From: Bolinopsis microptera
Lineage: Eukaryota > Ctenophora > Tentaculata > Lobata > Bolinopsidae
Assembly: GCF_026151205.1 (NCBI RefSeq)
Contig: NC_087076.1
Coordinates: forward strand, 15,894,419 to 15,958,418
Direction of reading: 5' to 3'
DNA length: 64,000 nucleotides
Shown here: positions 23,401-35,400 of the stretch, piece by piece
How positions within the stretch are numbered: the first letter of the stretch is position 1
Layout: every line of letters begins with the position of its first letter
Notes under the pieces: model-generated
What the model saw: the letters and a program-made list of their open reading frames with translations, nothing else
Told to the model about the DNA's origin: nothing
The model's database searches: none
Position numbers and translations under genes: made by a program

Positions 23401-26400
23401 TATTTGTCGTTTAAGCTTTCGTTAACTTCATGCGATACAAACTTCTCATTTTTTTGTGGGTGCTTGGTGCAACCCGATATTAGTAATCCGTTATGCTGTT
23501 GTATAAATTATGATGTTATGACTATCATGTTGAACATGATTGCCAATAGATTGATTCATTATATTTAGACGAAATGAACGATACATTTTATTATGATTCA
23601 CATTGTATTAACTACCACAGATTTGATTGGGTGACATCTGTCCGACAGTCGAATTACCGGTTTCGGACAAGAGTCGCTGTCAGATAGGAGTCGTTTTTGG
23701 CGACATCTGTCCAACTTTCGGATCACATTTCCAATTTCGGATCACGTTCGTATTTCACAAGCTCACGGATTACACAGGATTGGATTACACAGGATTACAC
23801 AGGATTAAAATTAAATTATAGATCCATTATCATGGACCGTCATAATTGTTTACAGAAGTTAATGAAAACAATCATCTTTGCTTGAAGTCAGGGCCAGGGT
23901 TATCCTTGAGTCTTAATTATGACTAATTCGCGAGGTTCTCACCAAATTGATAGTAAAATTGTTTAAGTTTCGTGCATTTGAATTACGCTGACGCGTATCT
24001 TCGGTGAAGCTATTTCGCTCTTCGGAGCAGCGAAGGAAAAAAGTGCACACACAATTGACAGCATAGGAGCGCCTTTCTTGAAATTGAGTATACTGTGGGG
24101 TGTTTGGTTGAATATCAAGTGAGCGGTGGCAGTGAATATGGAGGCTCTGGTGATTTTGAGGAATTACAGTTGAGTAAGGAGACAAAATTTCCATGAGATG
24201 ATCTTTGAGATTTGTTTCATTGATATTGCTGGAGTCGGTGATTTCATTGCTTATTTCAATGATTGGCATTTGAGAAAGATTTTTGACTAATTTCGACCTC
24301 TGTTTTGAATACAAGTCACATATGTAAAGAACATGCGACTCGTCTTCGATGGTCTCAACGCCCATACTTGATTGGCACCAACCACATAGTCTTTGCTCAC
24401 GGGGTGTGTTGGAGTATCTGCCTCTTTCAATATGGAGATCATGTGCGCTGATTCTAAGTTTTGTGGTACTGTAACGACGAGAAAAGCCTTTGCATAAGTA
24501 TAAGTAGGGCTCTCGGTTGAAGGTGTGTTTGATTGAGTGATAGAATGAGAGTTTAGAAGAAGTAGATTTTTGATATTGCCAACATTTTTTGAATTGATTG
24601 GTTAGAGCTTCGATGATTTTAGGAATTCTATACTTTTTGCTGCATAGTGGTTTGATGGATTGACTAAAATTTGACTGATTTATGAGGGAGTCTTTTAATA
24701 ATTTGTGATCACTTACAGGGTTGGGCGCGGCTTTGTTAGCTGCATTTGTATTGAGAATTCGGTGCGCAGTTACGTGATCTAGTTTGTAAATTTCATCTAG
24801 TTCAAGGAGTGGTTTTATGTATCGATACCAAGGTAAGTTTAGTGATTTTTGTTCTTTTACGGCTGCAGTGACAAACGAATTCGACTTTGATTTTGTATTT
24901 AGCCTTTTGAAGTAATTTAACGTTAAGCGAATTGATTGATAAATCAAAGGAATTCTTCCTGTTTCTCCCCAAACACCTACATTTGATGCTTTACGATGGA
25001 CTCCCAATGCCCATTTTAGGAATGAAATATGCACTCTTTCTTGCAGAGAGGCGCTGATTTTTTTAAGTAAGTTAGTAGCGGTTGCTTCTGTCGAGTTAAT
25101 CGTTTTGCAAAGAGATTTATTGATCGTACTAGTGGGTGTCCATATCGGAGCACCATATAATAGAATGGGCTTGATGAGAGAGTCGAACAGTGTAAGGAGT
25201 GCTTTAAACTTAGTTGTAGTGAACGCTGAACTTAGTCGTACTGAACGTACGTTCCAATCATTTTGTAGTGAACGCGAACGTTTGTGAACGTTAGTGAACG
25301 TTAGTCAATATTTTGTGATGCTGTCAACGTTAGGGTGCGCTATGAACTCTCCCTGAAGTTGAGATATTTTACGTTAGGGTGCGCTATGAACTCTCTTTGA
25401 GGTTGAGATATTTAACGTTAGGGTGCGCTATGAACTCTCCCTGAAGTTGAGATATTCAACGTTAGGGTGCGCTATGAACTCTCTTTGAGGTTGAGATATT
25501 TAACGTTGGGGTGCGCTATGAACTCTCCCTGAGGTTGAGATATTTAACGTTAGGGTGCGCTATGAACTCTCCCTGAGGTTGAGATATTTAACGTTAGGGT
25601 GCGCTATGAACTCTCTTTGAGGTTGAGATATTTAACGTTAGGGTGCGCTATGAACTCTCCCTGAGGTTGAGATATTTAACGTTAGGGTGCGCTATGAACT
25701 CTCCTTGAAGTTGAGATATTTTACGTTAGGGTGCACTATGAACTCTCTTTGAGGTTGAGATATTTAACGTTAGGGTGCGCTATGAACTCTCTCTGAAGTT
25801 GAGATATTCAACGTTAGGGTGCGCTATGAACTCTCTTTGAGGTTGAGATATTTAACGTTAGGGTGCGCTATGAACTCTCCCTGAGGTTGAGATATTTAAC
25901 GTTAGGGTGCACTATGAACTCTCCTTGAGGTTGAGATATTTAACGTTAGGGTGCGCTATGAACTCTCCTTGAGGTTGAGATATTTAACGTTAGGGTGCGC
26001 TATGATTATGAACTCTCCCTGAGGTTGAAATATTTAACATTAGGGTGCGCTATGAACTCTCCTTGAAGTTGAGATATTTAACATTAGGGTGCACTATGAA
26101 CTCTCCCTGAGGTTGAAATTTTATAAGAGGTCGTACAGCATGTGTTTTTAATATGTTTTCAACATACCCAAAGTCAAATTTATGGTTGATTTCGGGGAGA
26201 ACCCCTCGCCCGGTTACACTGTTACAGGTCACTCCATTTCTTCAAACTAAGTCGCGTGCAATAAATAAAGTTACGACGGAGTTGTTTGAAACTAAATATT
26301 ATACAATTAATGGCGTAATTACATTGTGACAGATGCAACCCTCCCTTGCGGGTTATTTAAATAAAAATTTAATTCTTTCCAGAGAGCCGAAACCCATAAA

Positions 26401-29400
26401 TCTCCGACCAGTGCAAGTGGGCGGTATATAGTAAGTATATAGTAAGATAGTGCCAAAGATATTTAACAAGGGTGATTTAACGAAAAATTTGAATTCATTT
26501 GAAACGTAAGTGGTCCGTACCGCTCTTTGTAGAACGATTTTAATTACGGCAATTGTTTCATTTTAAGAAAGAGTTACAGGAGTACAGAGGAAAATTGTGC
26601 ATTTAACGATTATAATTTGAATCATTTCAATCGTGCTCACTGCTCAATGGGAATTTCAATCAATAATTTTATCTGGCTAGCAAATTAAAAGATAAAACAC
26701 TTGGCAGCACACGAATATAAAAGTAAGAGACAATGCCCATAAATCAGTTGCCAGAAAATATCGTTTTTCATCAAGTTGTGCACCAACTAATCTTTCCTCA
26801 TCCTTTGATACCATCATGGCCACCAGCCAACTCCTAACCATATCAGGTAAACGTAAATTCATTATAAAGTCAAATGTTCGCAAAAAACCAACCCAAAATT
26901 TAGATTGTATCATGAACCTTAGCTATTGCTTAATTCTGATCTTAGTTGTAGTGAACGCTGAACTTAGTCGTACAATGAGATAAAACCATGTTGTCGGAAT
27001 TAGACAGTAAATAAACAATAATGAATAAAAATAAGTCACTAGTATAGCAAATAGTAATGAAATTATTGCTCCTTAATTCGTGAATTGTTCATAAGACGCA
27101 AACTTGCGTTAACATAAATAAGGTCTCGCTGCTTGTCAACTGTGAGGCGGTTTCTTTTTTTGTTTATCACCCAGTCGTACAAGCTCCAATTCGTCTCACA
27201 GGGTGACATGAGGCTGATGTCGATTGCGACAGCGCTTTCATTGCAAAACTCTGTAGTTCGGGTACCTCGCAACCGAAGTTGCTCCACCAAGAGACTGGAT
27301 CGTCAGAATCTTGGCTAAAACTTGAGGCAGCGTCAGTACAGAATAAGCCTCTTTTTTTCTCGGTAGAACGTGTACTGCGAAATTATCTTCTTCTTTGTTG
27401 CGCCGTCACACCACGTGTCCATGACATCTAGAAACTCCTTCCAGACATCCTGATTCGTGTGCTGATCATATCCCTGATAAGCCGGGTGAGCACAAAACCC
27501 TACTGAATGTAGGGGGAATGGAGCTCGAGCCACCTTTTGTTGGCAAGACTAACCATATCACTTTTATGGTTTCTATTGCGGAAAGCAAAATTTGCTAACT
27601 TTAAGGTGAACAGATAATATTTGTAATAAATTACACCGATGAAACCAACAGGAATCTTAAGAATCAAAAAATCATCAAAAAACGAGGTCCAAGATTTTCA
27701 AAATCGAATAAAATTTTTTAAAGGCCTATCTCGAAATTCTGTCTGGCTCATCTCTTCTAAATGATCCTTAGAACATATACTGAAAGTTTCAGGGTGATTG
27801 CTCAAAAAATGTAGGAGAAAATGGATTTTTAGACTCGATTTTCAGGGCACGCGATCAAAAATCGCTCGCGCAATACAATTACCACACACGCGCTGACCTT
27901 TGACCGGCAATAATTTCGGCTAGGAACGATATTTTTCCACGGCATCAAAAGCATCTGATAGATATTACTCCCCTCTATCAGAAACAACTAACTAAAAAGT
28001 CGATTTTGAGAAAATTTCCATAAGACTCCCCTGCCCCCATAATACAGTCAAGTCGGCTATAGACAATTGTCTTACACGTTATCAATATGTCCTAGTTAAT
28101 AAAGGACGATGGGTTGAGCAAATTATTAATCATTAAGTATTTTAATTGTATTATCATAAAAAGTATATATTTTCATTACCTAAATATGCAAAAGTTAACT
28201 GGAAATTTCATTTGTCAAAAAAAGTAGAGCCATTTACTTTCCACACACTATTTTCAACTCACCCTGTATTGTCTGAAAATCTAAGCAAGACCATTATCGG
28301 CTCGAGAATTGAGCATAAATAGTCGACTTCTATCCAGAAATGGGGGTCAAACACTAAATCTTTAGCGCACTCAAACAAATTCTTGTATGCATTACTTTTA
28401 TTGCTAACAGACTCAGTAAGGGTTGGATCAATATAAGTCTTAATCAAAGTATCCTTGGAACCCTTCAGTCTCTCTAACATAATAAACTGGGTGGCAAACC
28501 GAGTTTCCCCTGGTTTTAGCAAATTGACAAGAGAATGGGTTCTTAACGTTTTTAGAATCATGTCGTGATTCTTCACATTTGTAACTATTTTGTTACAATT
28601 CGACAATGTCTCCTTGGTCCAGCTCAACTTCCCGACATCCTCGGCAAGTAGATCGAACTGGTGGGTTACACAGCATGATCGTATGATGTGTTCATAATCA
28701 GCTTCGATTAAGCGTCGTAGAGATTTATTGACATTTGGATTGTCTGTTACAACGTGGCAAATCCTGTCGGCAAGTGGCAATGGAAACGCTAGTACTTTGC
28801 CGGATAATTGGGCTATGTCCGGCATTTTAATTTCATTATAGCAATTAACGTTCCTTATGTTCCGAACGTTAAAATCTTTTAGCGAACGCGTTCACAAACT
28901 ATTTTTAGTGAACGTTCCGTACGTTCACTACAACTAAGGCTTTAAAAGATAACTTTGAACGCATGACAACCCTTTTCAGGCCAAAAAATGCACGCATTGC
29001 TTTGGTTTTAAGATTTTGTTGAGCGATCTGTACTTGACCCGATTGATGAAGTTCAAATCCAAGGTAACAATAACTGTCAACAATTTCAAGATTAGATCCG
29101 TTGAGTGTAAATTTGATGTTTTGTGTGTCCTGTTTTAACGTTTTCTTACCAAAGATGACTGCTTGAGTTTTGAGTTCATTGATTTCAATGCCCCACTCCT
29201 TACAAAAATTACCGAGAATATTAAGTTGCTTTTGAGTGGTTTCCTGGTCGAGTGAAAGGAGTATAAGGTCATCCGCCCACAGTAGGTGGCTAACAGTCAA
29301 ATTTGAAAGTACGGGGCAATTTGGAAAATCTAGGAGGCAGGACATATCACTGAGAAAAACTTTAAAAAGATCAGGTGAGAGTGGGTGACCTTGTTCTGTA

Positions 29401-32400
29401 CCTTTACGTTCACGAGTCACGTGTAATCTTGTGACGTTGCTCCTACAGTCCTAATATAATGCTGATTTGATCCATTGAGATCTGATCCATCGATACGTGA
29501 TTGACTATTTGAGGACAGGATCATGCTATAGCCGTACACTAACAAGCTGTAACAAGCTGCCAATCACATCACAGCCTACATTACACACAGGAGAGCGGTA
29601 TGGAGATCAGTTATTTATATAACATTTAAACTATTGTCCAATTTTTGACTTTAAATGAAAATAAACTATGGTAGAGTTCAGCTCAGGTCATATCTCAGTT
29701 CAGATCATGTCTCTAATTGGAAAATGGAAATGTGTCGTATTGCAATTAGATCACAATTTCGGACAGATGTCTTTTTTTTCTGGTAACATATTGAGTCGGA
29801 CAAGAGTCGCTGTCGGACAGATGTCCTTTTAACTGCATCATGCATATTGCATATCACCGCACAGGCTGCGCTACGGTTGTCCGGTCGTTTAACTTTCGAT
29901 TCAAATAATTGACAACGGCAACCCCTCCATTTTGTTCTCTGTAACGCCCCAAAGAAATTTGGTAATTTAACCAATATGAAACGATTGTTAATTGTAATTA
30001 ATTACGGGCGATGGAAATCTAGCGTCCGCTAACCGGCGCAATTCTTGTTAAAATTGTAGTTATAGCCGTCCAAAGTTGCTTATGCAAAAATAACTTTCCT
30101 AACCGTCAATCAGTCTAACTTTAAATGCGTCCTTCTTGTCCAAAGAGAAAAAGTCCAAGACAAGCTCATAAGAACTCTCGGCAGTTCTCTGTCCCCAACC
30201 AAAGAAATACCTTGACAGATCATGAGTGGGGCTAAACTCCGCGTTACCCTCGCAGAACATGTACGGTTTACCCTGTAGCAATGTTTGGTTATGTCGATAT
30301 TAGACATACAGTTTACTCGAGTTTTAACTTTTGGATGTGATATAAAATTTTTGCAACTTACTAGACATATTAAAATGGACATGGTGCGAAAGTTGGTGGT
30401 TTTTGGAAAAAATCCCCAAATACCACGATTTAATTTGGGGTACGAAATTTTTCAGTTTTCGGAAAAATCCCCATATTTTCGTTCCCAAATCATTTAGGTC
30501 ACCGGAATTATGTCGAACATGAATATTGAATATGTCTTGTGAGGTAGTTGGAATATTAATGACGAGGTTTGAATAACTCACGATCTTCTCAAGTTCCTCC
30601 ACTTCGAACCCCTGGTTTCTAAACCAGTTAGCGAAGTGCGCAGATTCTGTCCTTCGTGGCTCCACTGCCATCTTCGCTATCAGAGCTTTGTTGTTCAGCA
30701 CTATCGCTGAGTTGGCAGCAAATACCATGTCAACTTCCCCTGGATTGTTGGTAAATGAAGGAGTGCTAAAACGCGAACGTGATTGATATTTTTGTGCAAA
30801 TATATTTACCTGTCAATAATCGTGCATTTAGGTCATTTTCGTCGGAAGGAAAGTGCCCGAAGGATAGTGATGGTATTGAAATCAAAGATTCGCTTATAAT
30901 ATATACCTGGAGCTGCAGGACAGATATCTGTGTGAAGTCCAAGATTGTTAAAAGTTTCTCTAAGAGCTTGCCATTGCGACACAGCCTTTACTTTGTTAAC
31001 TGGCTTTGAACAACTACAGATATAACTGTGAACATTTATCGATAGTTACGCATGAGTAAACTAATAAATAATAATAGTAATAATAATAATTAGAAATTTA
31101 TACATCGCTTTATAGCCAAAAAGAACTCAAAACCCAAAGATTCAGTTCAAGCCATCTAAATTCTAAAGCGACTCATGAACATGTACATAAAAACTTAAAA
31201 TTTTATGAAATATAGTTTTTATGAAAAAGATATTATATGATACTTATATGAATTCTTTTTCAAAGAGAAGAGTCTTTAGTCTGAAACACTTTTTAGTCTG
31301 AAACACACATAAGTTTAAAACACTTGATTCATGATGAATTAAATTCACTGAGGTAAAGATAACATTCTGAAACAATTTAAAACATTAGTAAAAACTTAAA
31401 ATTTTATGAAATATGGTTTTTATGAAAAAGATATTATATGATACTTATATGAATTCTTTTTCAAAGAGAAGAGTCTTTAGTCTGAAACACTTTTTAGTCT
31501 GAAACACTTTTTAGTCTGAAACACACATAAGTTTGAAATACTTGATTCATGATTAATTAAATTCAGTGAGGTAAAGATAACATTCTGAAACAATTTAAAA
31601 CATTAGTAAATATTAACATAAACTGAAGTAAATGAATAAATAAGAATCATTACACTTTTTAAACAAGACAATTATATCGGTCAATGTTCTCAATTGATAG
31701 GGAAGCTGATAAGGAAATGTGGTTAATTAATGTAGTTATCCAGGTATTTTAATCTAGCTGAATATGGCGATTTTGGGTTTTTTACCGAATTTCGTATAAC
31801 ATACATACATACATGTTACATGTTACATGGTAAGGTCTCCTCCTAGTCGTCGGAGTGGCCTGCATCACACACATCGCGTTGACGGCGTAGCATATGTCTC
31901 CACTGTACTCGGTTGGTAGCCAGAGCTCCTATTGTGTTGTTGTCGATGTTTTCAACACCTGTAAACTTAGCAGCATCTTCAATCTTCATTCTTCAAGTAC
32001 GCAGGTCTTCCAGTTCTTACGGGGTCTACCCCTTGACCTCTTTCCATAATTTGGCTTCCAGTTCAACAGAAACCTCGGTAGTCTAGAGTCTGGCATTCTA
32101 ACTACATGTCCATACCAACGTAGCCTGGCAGCACTGATGAAAGTCTCGACTGACTTGATGCCAGCCCTCCTAAGAACTTCTTCGTTGGAAACATAGAAGA
32201 ACCATTTAATCCTAAGGATCCTTCTTAGGGAGGTCTGATGGAAAACCTCGAAGCGTTTCATTTGCTTTTTGGTGGTGTTCCAGACTTCAGCTCCATACAA
32301 CAAGATGGTGAGGACAGCAGCCTTAAAGATCCTGATCTTGGTTGGAGTCTTTATAGTTCTGCTATTCCAAATGTTCCAGAGCTGATGAAAGGCGCCATTA

Positions 32401-35400
32401 GCCTTCTGGATACGGACATCCAAGTCTCTGTCGATTGTCCCATCCCCACTGATTGTTGCACCCAGGTAGACAAAGTTGCTAACCTGCTCAACGGGTTCAC
32501 CCTCAACCGACAGCTCAATACAGTCATCCTTGATGAAAGGTCGCTGGGAGGCGCAATTGCTTACAGCCATGAATTGGGTCTTCTTTGCATTTATTCTGAG
32601 CCCAGCGTAGGAGCTGTAATAAACTAGTAGATCAGTTGACTCCTGTAGGCCTTCACCTGAGTTGTCCTTAATAGCCATGTCATCAGCATAATCGGTGTCC
32701 AGAATGACCTTTTCCTCAACTGTCTTCATCTCCTTCTGCAGCACTGCGCCTTGACTGATGGTGTTGTTGGTCTCAGCTAGATATGCAGAAAAGTTTAGGC
32801 AGAAATTAAAGACAGGAGGTGCTTGAATGTCACCCTGACCTGTGCCTGAGTTAACATCAAACCAGTCTGTCAGCTCTCCATTAACCCTCACTGCACTCAT
32901 AGTACCCCCAAAAAATGACTGAAATATTCTGATATATTTTTCAGACAGCCCATAGTGTCTCATACTGCACCAAATAAAGGTCCTTCTAATAGAATCGAAT
33001 GCTGCCTTGAAATCGACAAAATTAATGAAAAGAGGAATGTTAAACTCAAGACAGTTATGAATAATAGTTCGGAGAGAATAAATCTAATCAATACATGAGC
33101 GGTTCTGTCTGAATCCGCACTGATTCTCCCTGAGAAGACACTCCATACCAGCATGTAACCGCTTGAGAAGAATCATCTGAAAAAGCTTGGATGCTGTAGA
33201 CCTTAAAGTGATCCCTCTGTTGTTCCCGCAGACTGAAGTGTCCCCTGTCTTCCCAATAACAATTATCACACCCTTTAACCAATCTTGAGGAACAGTCTCT
33301 TCTTCCCACACTTTCTTGAATAGACACTCTAGTTGATCAACTAGAGCACTCGCATCATACTTCAGTTGCTCGTTAGTTATCCCGTCCGGTAATCACACTA
33401 TATAATGACAACACTATATAGTGACAAGCACTTTATAATGACAGCTGATCTTTGTCATTATATAGTCTGCAAAACGCACTATATAATGACAACACTATAT
33501 AGTGACAAGGGTCATCCCAGAGGAGGGGATCGCCAGTCGCAGTGTTGAGGTATGAAGGGGGAATTGACAGGAACTCGAGGGATGTGGGGTGGTTTGGTTG
33601 TCTGTTCGCAGCCGCTCGTGCTGTTGGTACCATCTTCGAGAGGCTGCTGGTCCGACATCCAAGGTTAGCTCTGCACTCGAAGTCCAGTCCTGAAAGAACT
33701 TCAGCAACGATCCGTTTAGTTGATGTGTCCGATGTCGCTGCACGTTCCTTTGTCATCTTCTTAGAGCGATGGACCAGGATCTCTGCTCTTTGTCAGGGAA
33801 TAACTAATCTAGTCTCTGGTGGGTGGTCCATCCGAACAAGAGAGAGAGTCTAAGTGGGGTTGGGGTGATACTGTATCAAGGTCGGCTAGGTCGACACTTG
33901 ATAATCGAGGATTCAGAAGTTCGGTAAAGTGCTCCTTCCACCTATCCATCTGCTGTTGGGGATCCGTGATCTTCCTATCGTCCTTGTCCCGGACAAAAGA
34001 TGCTTGAGGCTTCTTGTTCTTACCAGAGATCTTCTTGATCTTTGCCCATACCTCACGCTGCTGACCTTTGCTCGCTGCTTCCTCAAGATCAGTAGCTACT
34101 CTTACTGCCCAGTTATTGTCGTCTAGCTTGCTGCTTTTCTTGACTAACTTATTAAGTTTAGAATACTCTGACCTGTTAGCGTCCGAGTTTGGGTCTCTGC
34201 GCTTAAACTGTGCCCGCTGAATCAGTAGATCCTTGGTCTTCCGTGACAGGTGTTGCTTCTTTGCCTTCCGGGGTCTTTTGCCGAGTACCTCCAGTGAGAC
34301 ATCAGTGACGGTCTGACTGAGATTACACCACATATCCTCGAGGTCGACCTCACTATCCAGACTTGCGAATCGGTTTTGAAGAGCCACATTGTACTCAGTA
34401 ACCTTAGTTCTATCCCTCAGGCGCTCAATGCCAGGCACATTGTGCCTGCTGGCGTTGATCTTCGTCACTGACTGAAGTTTGATTTTTAGCAGTCCTAGCA
34501 CCAGATAATGATCGGAGCCGATATCTGCCCCGCGACATACCCTAACATCAAAAAGTGACTGACGAAGCCGCTTTCCAATGCAGATATGGTCTATCTGATT
34601 GACCGTGAGCCCGTTGGGGGACCGCCATGTTCCCTTGTGAATGTTCTTGTGCTCGAAGAGAGTTCCCCCGATGACAAGCTGGTTCGTCGCACAGAAATCC
34701 ACAAGTCTTGTCCCGTTGTCATTTGATGAGCTATGGAGTGATTCCCCACCGATGACCGCTTCACTTCCATATCTGCCTGATGTTATTTTTGCATTAGAAT
34801 CGCCGAGCAGTAACTTGATATCGTGACGAGGTAGCCCATCAAATGTGTCTGTGAGTGTCCTATAAAACTTATCTTTCTCACTCTCCTCTGCACCCTCTGT
34901 TGGAGCATAGGCCACAACGACAGAGATGTTGATTTGCTTACTATGCAGCCTAGCAGTTAAAACCCGCTCCGATGTGGGAGTGAACGATATCAGGGAGTTT
35001 CTGATTCGTTTTGAAAGACTTGAGGCCGACTCCCTGTCTCTTGATCCCGTCGACTCTACCGGAATGGATGAATAGACTGCCATTGTCCAGTAGAGTGGTG
35101 CCAGATCCAGGCATGTGAGTCCATAGTTGGCTTGTGGTGTTACCACTCCCAGGTGTTCCGACGCTACTCGGACTCGGACCAAATGCATGAGGAGCATAAT
35201 ATAATATATATTTATTATATGCTCCTCATGCATTTGGTATATATATATATATAACATGCTGGTGCGTAATTAGAATGTTTTGAACTTAAATATACCTGCT
35301 GAACTACTTTCGATGAGTATTAATGTCTGAAAAACAACAAAGGGGATATAATAGTATAGGGGGTAAATAATATTGTGAATATAATGGCAACGGTAATGCT

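Larger units (their letters stand above)
25209..28938 (-). mobile_element. hAT DNA transposon with 8-bp target duplication (inner level of nest)
   Basis: The target duplication GCTTTAAA lies at 25201-25208 and 28939-28946. The left end starts cttagttgtagtgaacg and the right end is its reverse complement (cgttcactacaactaag) with further gaacg-rich subterminal repeats. It encodes pieces of a hAT transposase on the minus strand and contains a 44-bp minisatellite. Length 3,730 bp. Confidence 0.93.
23768..29416 (-). mobile_element. 5'-truncated LINE inserted in the MULE copy (middle level of nest)
   Basis: Flanked by TCACG at 23763-23767 and 29417-29421. Its 3' end (left, minus orientation) carries a short tail of about three cacaggatta units. 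The uninterrupted MULE copy near 10240-10265 shows the corresponding joined sequence, which supports the boundary. Coding content is the C-terminal part of the reverse transcriptase and the C-terminal domain; the endonuclease is absent. It is itself interrupted by a hAT element at 25209-28938. Confidence 0.8.
23913..29416 (-). pseudogene. LINE reverse transcriptase fragment, split by a hAT element
   Basis: 28939-29416 encodes the RT core: GTEQGHPLSPDLFKVFLSDM, then LLWADDLILLS (the A-D-D active site) and the thumb region (NELKTQAVIFG, YCYLGFELH). The frame continues at 25208 down to 23913 after the hAT and one target copy are ignored: FDSLIKPILLYGAPIW, FLKWALGVHRKASN, and a C-terminal Cys/His region (LCGWC...ESHVLYIC). 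The continuity across the hAT shows the LINE frame was open when the hAT arrived. No endonuclease domain or start remains, so it is a dead-on-arrival copy. The clade is uncertain. Confidence 0.8.
23633..29825 (-). mobile_element. MULE-family element split by a LINE insertion (outer level of nest)
   Basis: The left part (23633-23767) matches the reverse complement of 10260-10402, and the right part (29417-29825) matches the reverse complement of about 9190-10240, both from the MULE at 9195-10402. Terminal words gacatctgtccgacag (23633) and ctgtcggacagatgtc (29825 end) are inverted. Removing 23768-29416 would leave about 550 bp of MULE-like sequence without transposase, so the host copy was non-autonomous. 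Confidence 0.8.
31803..35249 (-). mobile_element. RTE-like LINE with 8-bp target duplication
   Basis: The target duplication TATAACAT lies at 31795-31802 and 35250-35257. The 3' end (left, since the element is on the minus strand) has a short microsatellite tail (acatacatacatgttacatg), as is common in RTE-type elements. About 3.4 kb, encoding partial endonuclease and reverse transcriptase. The 5' end has a small inverted duplication, and a small palindromic repeat has inserted in the middle. It lies in intron 1 of DDAH-like paralogue 2, same strand as the gene. Confidence 0.88.
31986..35249 (-). pseudogene. RTE-like endonuclease / reverse transcriptase, broken
   Basis: 33809 to about 35200 encodes most of an APE-type endonuclease: VVAYAPTEGAEESEKDKFY, LLLGDSNAKI (catalytic D-x-N), VNQIDHICIG and GSDHYLVLG (the S-D-H motif), then a Lys/Arg-rich linker. 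The first part of the endonuclease is missing. 33084-33327 and 31986-33100 encode the RT: WLKGVIIVIGKTGD, QCGFRQNRSC, DFKAAFDSIRR, GTGQGDIQAPP, DTDYADDMAI (active site) and the C-terminal LRWYGHVVRMPDSRLPR. A frame change occurs near 33085 and the linker around 33380-33808 is disrupted. Confidence 0.85.
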
